A stretch of 10,539 nucleotides of DNA from Alphaproteobacteria bacterium. Lineage in GTDB: Bacteria; Pseudomonadota; Alphaproteobacteria; Rhodospirillales; Rhodospirillaceae. Both the position numbers and the translations under genes were made by a program. This document shows positions 1 through 5,032 of this stretch, in pieces. Under the pieces are notes generated by a model. That model was not told where the DNA came from and searched no databases. It was given only the letters and a program-made list of their open reading frames with translations. Each line of letters starts with the position of its first letter. Positions within the stretch are counted from its first letter, which is position 1. The stretch lies in contig QKGW01000046.1 in the NCBI GenBank assembly GCA_003250275.1, positions 1-10,539 of the forward strand, read 5' to 3'.

Positions 1-596
1 CCGGGGCCGCCCGGCTCCTGGCCGGAACCCTTCGGCCCGCCCTTCGAGACCACCACCATCGCCGCGCGCAGCAGGCGGTCGTGGATCTGGTAGCCGGGCT
101 GGAACACCTGCACCACCGTGCCCGAGGGCACGTTCGCGTCCTCGATCTCGTGCACCGCCTGGTGGACGTGCGGGTCGAACGGCGCGCCGACGCCGGGCAC
201 CGGCTTGATCTGGTTGCGTTCGAGCGCTTCGAGGAGGCCGCTCTCGGTCATTTCGAGGCCGACGACGAGGTTCTTCACCGCGTCGTCCGCCGCCTCGCCT
301 TGCGGCACCGCGCTCAATGCGCGGCGGAGGTTGTCGGCGACCGGCAGAATCGCGCTCGCGAGCGGCTGCTGCGCGTATTTGAGGCGCTGTTCGAGCTCGG
401 CGGCGGTGCGCTTGCGCAGATTTTCCATCTCCGCGTGGGCGCGGATGTAGGCGTCCTTCAGCTTCGCCACCTCGGCCTCGAGCTCGGCGATGCGGTCATC
501 GGCCTTGGGCGCGGCGTCTTCCGCCGCCGGGGTGTCCGGCTGGGCGTCCGCGGGGGTCGCGTCGGGACGGTTGGCTTCGGGGGTTTCGTGGGTCAC
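1..596 (-). CDS. grpE: GrpE, nucleotide exchange factor of DnaK (3' end cut by window edge)
   Basis: GrpE releases ADP from DnaK in the cytoplasmic DnaK-DnaJ-GrpE chaperone system. About 198 codons are visible on the minus strand, so only a few C-terminal residues should be missing if the protein has the usual length of about 200. Residues 1-35 are an acidic, Pro/Ala-rich disordered tail. Residues 36-75 form the long coiled-coil helix, with a heptad-like stretch starting RIAELEAEVAKLKDAYIRAH. The C-terminal beta domain carries the family pattern FDPHVHQAV, then VVQVFQPGYQIHDRLLRAAM. I chose the GTG at 596-594 because an AGAGAG Shine-Dalgarno sequence lies about 8 bases upstream and no ATG precedes it in frame before hrcA. 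It begins 26 bp after the hrcA stop, so the two are almost certainly co-transcribed. The identification is secure; the GTG start is likely. Confidence 0.95.
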   Translation of the reverse strand, partial: MTHETPEANRPDATPADAQPDTPAAEDAAPKADDRIAELEAEVAKLKDAYIRAHAEMENLRKRTAAELEQRLKYAQQPLASAILPVADNLRRALSAVPQGEAADDAVKNLVVGLEMTESGLLEALERNQIKPVPGVGAPFDPHVHQAVHEIEDANVPSGTVVQVFQPGYQIHDRLLRAAMVVVSKGGPKGSGQEPGGP

Positions 597-622
597 GGGT
601 CTACTCTCTGCCGTTTGTTGTT

Positions 623-1687
623 TCAGCCGATCAGCCGGGTGAGAACCTTGGCGGTGAAGTCCACCAGCGGGATGATGCGGCCGTAGTTGAGGCGGGTCGG
701 GCCGACCACGCCGATGGCGCCGACGATCTTGTCCTGCCCCGAGCGGAACGGCGCGACGATCAGCGACGAACCGGAGGCCTCGAACAACGGGTTGTCGGAG
801 CCGATGAAGATTTGGACGCCCTCCGCCTGATTCGCAATATCCAGAAGCGAGAGCATCCGCTCCTTGGCTTCGAGCGCCTCGAAGAGATTGCGGATGCGGT
901 CGAGCTCCTCGATCGCGTGGACGTCCTGCAACAGGTTGGCCTGGCCGCGCACGATCAGCGCGCCCTCGCCCGGACCGCCGCCCCACACCGCGAGGCCGTC
1001 CTCGACCACCTTCTTGGTGAGCGCGTCGATCTCGCTGCGCTGGCGTTCGAGCTCGTTGGAGATGAACGCCTTCGCCTCGCCCATGGTGCGGCCGACGATG
1101 TGCGCGTTGAGATAGTTGGTCGCCTCGGTCAGCACCGAACGCGGCAAATCCTCGGGGATCGCGATCACGCGGTTCTCGACCAAGCCGTCGCGCGTCACCA
1201 GAACCACGAGGGCGCGGCCGTTTTCGAGCGCGACGAACTCGACGTGCTTGAGCGGGGCCTCGGCCTTGGGCGCGAACACCAGCCCGGCGCATCGTGAAAG
1301 GCCGGAGAGCAGCGAGGTGGTGCTTTCGAGCGCGGAGGAGAAATCCCGTCCGCTCTGGCGGCAGCGGCTCTCGATCAGGGTGCGCTCGGCGTCGTCGAGG
1401 CGGCCGATCTCCATCAGCCCGGAGACGAAGAAGCGCAGCCCCGCCTCGGTCGGCAGTCGCCCGGCGGAGGTGTGCGGCGCGTAGATCAGCCCGAGGTCTT
1501 CGAGATCGGCCATCACCGCACGGATCGACGCGGGCGAGAGCGGCTGGCTCAGGCGCGCCGAGAGCGTGCGCGAGCCGACCGGCTCGCCGGTCTCGACGTA
1601 GCTGTCGACGATCAGCCGGAAAACCTCGCGCGAGCGGTCGTTCAACTGCCGGACCGGCGATGCGATCGTGGATCCCTTGTCGCTCAT
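623..1687 (-). CDS. hrcA: HrcA, heat-inducible transcription repressor
   Basis: HrcA represses chaperone operons by binding CIRCE inverted repeats and is itself folded by GroEL. The 354-residue product has the normal length. Residues 16-85 form the N-terminal winged helix-turn-helix, with signatures GEPVGSRTL, SPASIRAVMADLEDLGLI and HTSAGRLPT. The C-terminal part has the typical end IGVVGPTRLNYGRIIPLVDF followed by a short helix. The ATG at 1687-1685 is preceded by GAGAAGG at good spacing. hrcA is first in an hrcA-grpE unit and divergent from rph. I find no CIRCE repeat in the 132 bp upstream, so autoregulation through CIRCE is not supported here. The main targets are probably elsewhere, for example groESL; that is inferred from the family. 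Confidence 0.97.
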   Translation of the reverse strand: MSDKGSTIASPVRQLNDRSREVFRLIVDSYVETGEPVGSRTLSARLSQPLSPASIRAVMADLEDLGLIYAPHTSAGRLPTEAGLRFFVSGLMEIGRLDDAERTLIESRCRQSGRDFSSALESTTSLLSGLSRCAGLVFAPKAEAPLKHVEFVALENGRALVVLVTRDGLVENRVIAIPEDLPRSVLTEATNYLNAHIVGRTMGEAKAFISNELERQRSEIDALTKKVVEDGLAVWGGGPGEGALIVRGQANLLQDVHAIEELDRIRNLFEALEAKERMLSLLDIANQAEGVQIFIGSDNPLFEASGSSLIVAPFRSGQDKIVGAIGVVGPTRLNYGRIIPLVDFTAKVLTRLIG

Positions 1688-1707
1688 GGCCTTCTCACAA
1701 ACATCCG

Positions 1708-1736
1708 ATTATTGACTTAGTGCAAACCCCGGGAAA
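1708..1736 (-). promoter_or_regulatory. Candidate hrcA-grpE promoter
   Basis: On the minus strand a -10-like AATAAT (1713-1708, 5 of 6 to TATAAT) lies 17 bp downstream of a weak -35-like TTTCCC (1736-1731). The predicted start is near 1701, giving a 5' leader of about 14 bases that still contains the ribosome-binding site. The -35 box is poor. I see no heat-shock sigma-32 pattern (CTTG followed at normal spacing by CCCCAT). This is pattern matching only. Confidence 0.3.
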
Positions 1737-1747
1737 GGGGAAGCGGT

Positions 1748-1775
1748 ATCCCGCCTTGTGTTTTGCGTGCGGGAT
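1748..1775. repeat. Inverted repeat in the hrcA/rph divergent region
   Basis: ATCCCGC at 1748-1754 is mirrored by GCGGGAT at 1769-1775, with a 14-bp T-rich spacer. A small GGGT-AC-ACCC repeat follows at 1776-1785. The repeat sits between the two divergent start codons, 45 bp from the rph ATG, and could be an operator or a leader hairpin of the rph transcript. It does not resemble CIRCE (TTAGCACTC-N9-GAGTGCTAA). Seven-base arms can arise by chance in GC-rich DNA, so the functional assignment is weak. Apart from this and the hrcA promoter candidate I see nothing definite in 1688-1819. Confidence 0.3.
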
Positions 1776-1819
1776 GGGTACACCCCAGAGGTCATATTTT
1801 CTCGTGAAAGGAAGCGGTC

Positions 1820-2539
1820 ATGCGTCCCTCCGGTCGTGCCTTCGACGCCCTGCGCACCATCGTTCTCGAACCCAACGTCAGCAAGCACGCCGAAGGCTCC
1901 TGCCTCGTCAAGTTCGGCGACACCCACGTGCTCTGCACCGCGACCGTCGAGGATCGGGTGCCCTCGTGGATGCGCAACACCGGCAAGGGCTGGATCACCG
2001 CCGAATACGGGATGCTGCCCCGCGCCACCCACGACCGCACCGACCGCGAGGCGCGCAAGGGCCAGAGCGGCCGCACCCACGAGATCCAGCGCCTGATCGG
2101 GCGCAGCCTGCGCGCCGTCGCCGACCTCAAGGCGATGGGCGAGCTTTCGATCAAGATCGACTGCGACGTGCTCCAGGCCGACGGCGGCACCCGCACCGCC
2201 TCGATCACCGGCGGCTATGTCGCGCTGTTCCTCGCGTTCCAGAAGCTGCGCAGCATGGGGATGCTGCCGACGATCCCGCTCAAGGACTACGTCGCCGCGG
2301 TGAGCTGCGGCCTCTACAACGGCGAGCCGGTGCTCGACCTCGACTACGACGAGGACTCCAACGCCGACGCCGACGCCAACTTCGTCCTCACCGGCCAGGG
2401 CGGCATCGTCGAGATTCAGGGCACCGCCGAGCACGACCCGTTCCGCGAGGAGCAGTTCCTCGCCCTCCTCGCCCTCGCGAAGAAGGGCGTCACCGACCTC
2501 GTGCGGATGCAGAAACAGGTTCTCGGCACGGGAGCCTGA
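1820..2539 (+). CDS. rph: Ribonuclease PH
   Basis: RNase PH is a phosphorolytic 3'-5' exoribonuclease that trims tRNA precursors using inorganic phosphate; it works as a hexamer in the cytoplasm. The 239-residue product has standard length. It begins MRPSGRAFDALR, as in the family. Likely phosphate-binding arginines are R85 (in GQSGRTHEIQ) and R125 (in DGGTRTASITGGY). The catalytic acidic motif VLDLDYDEDSNADADANFV spans about 171-189, with D179 and D185 at the metal-site positions, followed by GGIVEIQGTAE. The ATG is preceded by GAAAGGAAG (1806-1814). It is the first gene of the plus-strand group and is followed 3 bp later by rdgB, implying one transcript. Nothing is missing or truncated. Confidence 0.98.
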   Translation: MRPSGRAFDALRTIVLEPNVSKHAEGSCLVKFGDTHVLCTATVEDRVPSWMRNTGKGWITAEYGMLPRATHDRTDREARKGQSGRTHEIQRLIGRSLRAVADLKAMGELSIKIDCDVLQADGGTRTASITGGYVALFLAFQKLRSMGMLPTIPLKDYVAAVSCGLYNGEPVLDLDYDEDSNADADANFVLTGQGGIVEIQGTAEHDPFREEQFLALLALAKKGVTDLVRMQKQVLGTGA

Positions 2540-2542
2540 ACC

Positions 2543-3145
2543 ATGGCGCGCCGCTTCGATGCCGAAAAGCTGGTGATCGCCAGCCACAACGCCGGCAAGG
2601 TGCGCGAGATCGCCGAACTTCTCGCGCCGCACCGCGTCGCGGTGGTCTCCGCCGCCGACCTCGCGCTCGACGAACCGGAGGAAACCGGCGAAACCTTCGC
2701 CGACAACGCCCGGCTCAAGGCCGAAGCCGCCGCCGCCGCCTCGGGCCTGCCCGCCCTCGCCGACGATTCCGGCCTCTGCGTCGTCGCCCTCGACGGCGCG
2801 CCGGGCGTCTACTCCGCCCGTTGGGCCGGGCCGAACAAGGACTTCGGCCACGCGATGGAGCGCGTCCGCGTCGCCCTCGACGACACCCCCGACCGCGAGG
2901 CCTATTTCGTCTGCGTCCTCGCCCTCGCCTGGCCCGACGGCCACGTCGAGAGCTTCGAGGGCCGCGTCTACGGCCGGTTGGTTTTCCCGCCGCGCGGCGA
3001 CAAGGGCTTCGGCTACGACCCGATCTTCGAGCCGGTCGGCGAGGATCGCACCTTCGCGGAAATGGACCCGGCGGAAAAGCACGCGATGTCCCACCGCGCC
3101 CAGGCGTTCGACCTGCTGATGGCGGCGTGCTTCGCGGCGAAGTAG
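2543..3145 (+). CDS. rdgB: RdgB/HAM1 non-canonical purine NTP pyrophosphatase
   Basis: RdgB hydrolyses dITP, ITP and XTP to monophosphates and pyrophosphate, keeping deaminated purines out of DNA and RNA. The product is 200 residues, normal for the family. Visible motifs are the N-terminal nucleotide-binding loop ASHNAGKVREI (13-23), ETGETFADNARLKA (47-60), the metal/catalytic segment ADDSGLCVVALDGAPGVYSA (73-92), KGFGYDPIF (154-162) and the terminal MDPAEKHAMSHRAQAF, with the conserved SHR. The ATG lies 3 bp after the rph stop, and its ribosome-binding site (GGGAG) is inside the end of rph, which suggests translational coupling. A strong hairpin follows 9 bp after the stop. Confidence 0.97.
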   Translation: MARRFDAEKLVIASHNAGKVREIAELLAPHRVAVVSAADLALDEPEETGETFADNARLKAEAAAAASGLPALADDSGLCVVALDGAPGVYSARWAGPNKDFGHAMERVRVALDDTPDREAYFVCVLALAWPDGHVESFEGRVYGRLVFPPRGDKGFGYDPIFEPVGEDRTFAEMDPAEKHAMSHRAQAFDLLMAACFAAK

Positions 3146-3154
3146 GAAAACCCT

Positions 3155-3179
3155 CGCGGGGGACCTTGAGCCCCCCGCG
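3155..3179 (+). terminator. GC hairpin after rdgB, possible terminator
   Basis: CGCGGGGG at 3155-3162 pairs perfectly with CCCCCGCG at 3172-3179 (8 bp, 9-base loop), starting 9 bases after the rdgB stop. There is no T-run immediately after it; the T-rich stretch begins about 11 bases later (3191-3200). It may be a weak or Rho-assisted terminator, or an mRNA 3'-end protecting hairpin. The hairpin itself is certain; its role is inferred. Confidence 0.45.
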
Positions 3180-3192
3180 CCCCCCGGACGTT

Positions 3193-3220
3193 TTGGTTTT
3201 CGCGCGAATCGCCTTATATC
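3193..3220 (+). promoter_or_regulatory. Candidate promoter in the rdgB-hemW gap
   Basis: An unusually AT-rich patch in this GC-rich DNA contains TTGGTT (3193-3198) and TATATC (3215-3220) separated by 16 bp. Each box matches the consensus only partly (3 of 6 and 4 of 6). A start near 3227 would produce a leader or small RNA running through the inverted repeats and terminator just upstream of hemW. Supporting context is the AT-rich island and the terminator downstream; the motif alone is weak. Confidence 0.3.
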
Positions 3221-3226
3221 CGTCAC

Positions 3227-3325
3227 GCCGCGCGAGGGCTGATCGCCGTTTCGCGGCAAACACCAGGAGTGGGATGCAAAGGTCCGCGACCCTTGCCGGT
3301 CCGGGCAGCGCCCGGCCTTGTTTTT
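3227..3325 (+). ncRNA. Putative structured small RNA or hemW leader, family not recognised
   Basis: About 100 bases between a promoter-like block and an intrinsic terminator contain several pairings. GCCGCG (3227-3232) can pair with CGCGGC (3252-3257), or a local GCCG-TTTCG-CGGC hairpin can form at 3245-3257. A compact hairpin at 3276-3296 has arms GCAA-A-GGTC and GACC-C-TTGC with a 3-base loop. The last element is the terminator stem. An alternative 6-bp stem, TCGCGG (3251-3256) with CCGCGA (3284-3289), excludes the first two, which is a switch-like arrangement. The loops GGCAAAC and GGGATGCAAAG resemble conserved parts of the GEMM cyclic-di-GMP riboswitch, but the rest does not fit. No protein-coding gene is supported here unless hemW starts at 3274. 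This could be an sRNA, a leader/attenuator of hemW, or untranslated sequence with chance pairings. Confidence 0.33.
3298..3325 (+). terminator. Rho-independent terminator upstream of hemW
   Basis: A perfect 6-bp stem CCGGGC (3301-3306) and GCCCGG (3310-3315) closes a 3-base AGC loop. It extends by GG/CC (3298-3299 with 3316-3317) across one bulged T. The T-tract TTGTTTTT (3318-3325) follows directly. This is a textbook intrinsic terminator. It ends only 11 bases before the preferred hemW ATG at 3337, so hemW transcription must either read through it or start very close to the gene. It therefore fits an attenuator, or the end of a small RNA or of the rph-rdgB transcript. Confidence 0.72.
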
Positions 3326-3336
3326 CGAGAGCGTTC

Positions 3337-4494
3337 ATGTCCCCCGAAACCGCGTTTCATCTCTACGTTCACTGGCCCTACTGCACCTCGAAGTGCGGCT
3401 ACTGCGACTTCGCCAGCTACGTGCCGCGCGGGCCGTGGGATCCGGCGCGGTTCGTCGCCGCGTATCGGGCCGACATTGCCGCGTTGCGCGGGCGGACCGG
3501 GGCGCGGGAGCTGGGGTCGGTGTTCTTCGGCGGCGGCACGCCCTCGCTCGCCGAACCCGCGGTGATCGGTGCGGTGATCGAGGCGGCGATGGCGGCATGG
3601 ACGCCGCGCGCCGACTGCGAGGTGACGCTCGAAGCCAATCCCGGCACGGTGGACAAGCAAGGCCTGCGGGCGCTGCGCGACGCCGGGGTCAACCGCCTGT
3701 CGATCGGCGCGCAGAGTTTCGACGCGGCGGCGCTGAAGGCGCTCGGCCGCACCCATTCGCTCGATGAGACCAAGCACGCGATCACCTGGGCGCACGACAT
3801 TTTCGACCGCCTGTCGTTCGATTTGATCACCGCGCGGCCCGGGCTGACGGAAGCCTCGTGGACGGCGGAGCTGGGCGAGGCGCTGGAATTCGCGGGCGAG
3901 CACCTGTCGATCTACCAGCTCACCGTCGAGGACGGCACGCCGCTCGCGCGCGACGTCGCGGCGGGCCGGGTGACGATGCCCGACGAGGACACCGGCGCGG
4001 ACCTGTTTGAGGCGACGCGGCGGATCATGGCCGACGCGGGCCGCCCCGCCTACGAGGTCTCGAACTTCGCCCGCCCCGGTGCGGAGTGCCGCCACAACCT
4101 CGCGATCTGGCGCGGCGCGGATTACGGCGGCGTCGGCCCGGCGGCGCACGGGCGGCTGACCCTGGAGGAAGGCCGCTTCGCCACCCGCCACGCCCCCGAC
4201 GCGCTCGCCTGGCTCAAGGGCCCGCCCGCACCGCGGATGGATGCGCTCGACGTCGAGGAACGCGCCCGCGAGCACCTGATGATGGCGCTGCGTCTCACCG
4301 AAGGGATCAGGACCGCGGTGTTCGCCGCGCGCTTCGGCGAGGCCGGAATGACCGATCCGCGCGAGTTGATGAACCGCGGCGCGCTCGACGAAGCCGTCGG
4401 CCTCGGCCTGATCGCGGCGGACGACGACGGCGTGCGCGCCACCGAGGCCGGGGTGCTGCTGCTCAACACCCTCACCGCCCGTTTGTTGAATTGA
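3337..4494 (+). CDS. hemW: HemW-type radical SAM heme chaperone
   Basis: This 385-residue protein belongs to the HemN/HemW radical-SAM family; HemW binds heme and is thought to deliver it to respiratory proteins. C16, C20 and C23 form the CX3CX2C [4Fe-4S] motif in HWPYCTSKCGYCDF. Residue 25 is F where HemN has a fourth cysteine, which supports HemW rather than coproporphyrinogen dehydrogenase. FFGGGTPS (63-70) and LSIGAQSFD (121-129) are also typical. Two conserved spots deviate: the heme-associated HNxxYW motif reads HNLAIW (253-258), and the usual DLIYxxPGQ reads DLITARPGL (162-170). I chose ATG 3337 because it puts LYVHWPYC about 8 residues in, as in the family, with GAGAG upstream. An in-frame ATG at 3274 with a better AGGAG site would add 21 residues but puts the terminator inside the gene. 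The DUF1543 gene follows 11 bp after the stop. Confidence 0.93.
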   Translation: MSPETAFHLYVHWPYCTSKCGYCDFASYVPRGPWDPARFVAAYRADIAALRGRTGARELGSVFFGGGTPSLAEPAVIGAVIEAAMAAWTPRADCEVTLEANPGTVDKQGLRALRDAGVNRLSIGAQSFDAAALKALGRTHSLDETKHAITWAHDIFDRLSFDLITARPGLTEASWTAELGEALEFAGEHLSIYQLTVEDGTPLARDVAAGRVTMPDEDTGADLFEATRRIMADAGRPAYEVSNFARPGAECRHNLAIWRGADYGGVGPAAHGRLTLEEGRFATRHAPDALAWLKGPPAPRMDALDVEERAREHLMMALRLTEGIRTAVFAARFGEAGMTDPRELMNRGALDEAVGLGLIAADDDGVRATEAGVLLLNTLTARLLN

Positions 4495-4505
4495 AAGGAC
4501 CTGCG

Positions 4506-5030
4506 ATGACCCGCCTGTTTGCCGTCGTTCTCGGCGGCCGCGCCCCCAAGGGCAACACCGAACTCCACGACACCGTGTTCGTCGCGGGCGCGGACATCGC
4601 CGCCTGCTACGAGCAACTGTTGGAGAAGTGGTTCGGCCAGCCCGAGCGCCTGCACATCGACAACTGGCGTGAAATCGCCGCCGCCGACGGCCATCGCGTC
4701 GTTCTCGGCGGCGTGCCGGTGCCGGGCAAGCGCCTCTTCTACGTCAACCTTGGCACCTACGCCGACGGCCAGTTCGCCGAAATCCACGCCAACGGCCTGT
4801 TCGTCGCCGCCGATGCCGACGCCGCCAAGGCGCGCGCCAAGGCCGAATTGCTGCGCGACTGGCCGAACGAGATCCACACCGACGACGTCCTCGACGTCGA
4901 GGCGACGCTCGCCTTGCCGGGCGTCGCCCTCGGCCTCGAACCCGCCGAAGGCCTGCCGCAGCCGGAACTCCACAACGGCTATATCCCGATCCCCAAGGAC
5001 CTGATCGCGGCGTTCAAGGCGCGCGGCTGA
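4506..5030 (+). CDS. DUF1543 family protein with two internal repeats
   Basis: The 174-residue soluble protein resembles DUF1543 proteins; the opening TRLFAVVLGGRAPKGNTELH is characteristic. Its function is unknown. It appears to contain two copies of one module. Residues 3-57 (RLFAVVLGGRAPKGNTELHD onward) align with 76-131 (RLFYVNLGTYADGQFAEIHA onward), sharing RLF-V-LG, E-H, FVA-AD and a later W and H-D. There is no signal peptide or membrane segment. The ATG is preceded by AAAGGA at good spacing and lies 11 bp after the hemW stop, so it is probably co-transcribed with hemW. The stop is 2 bp from the stop of the opposing chemoreceptor gene. The family call is from memory of the sequence pattern and fairly confident. 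Confidence 0.82.
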   Translation: MTRLFAVVLGGRAPKGNTELHDTVFVAGADIAACYEQLLEKWFGQPERLHIDNWREIAAADGHRVVLGGVPVPGKRLFYVNLGTYADGQFAEIHANGLFVAADADAAKARAKAELLRDWPNEIHTDDVLDVEATLALPGVALGLEPAEGLPQPELHNGYIPIPKDLIAAFKARG

Positions 5031-5032
5031 AG

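Noticed and set aside
1711..1724. Possible CIRCE half-site (TTGACTTAGTGCAA) near hrcA
   Set aside because: It only partly resembles the CIRCE half TTAGCACTC, and no partner GAGTGCTAA lies 9 bp away.
1755..1787. Possible sigma-32 promoter, CTTG at 1755 and CCCCA at 1783
   Set aside because: The spacing is 24 bp, well beyond the 13-17 bp expected, and it points towards rph rather than hrcA.
1709..3259. Minus-strand open frame of 516 codons opposite rph and rdgB
   Set aside because: Antisense shadow of two certain genes, dominated by Gly/Ala/Val/Glu/Arg low complexity.
3227..3325. Known structured RNAs (SRP RNA, 6S RNA, cobalamin, TPP or SAM riboswitches)
   Set aside because: The conserved signature sequences of these families are not present; only a partial likeness to GEMM remains, reported separately at low certainty.
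1294..3336. A long plus-strand open frame continuous with hemW, running back through rph, rdgB and hrcA (antisense)
   Set aside because: This is a high-GC shadow. Its translation is Arg/Pro/Ala-rich with no domain, and it overlaps well-supported genes in other frames; only the part from 3337 (possibly 3274) matches HemW.
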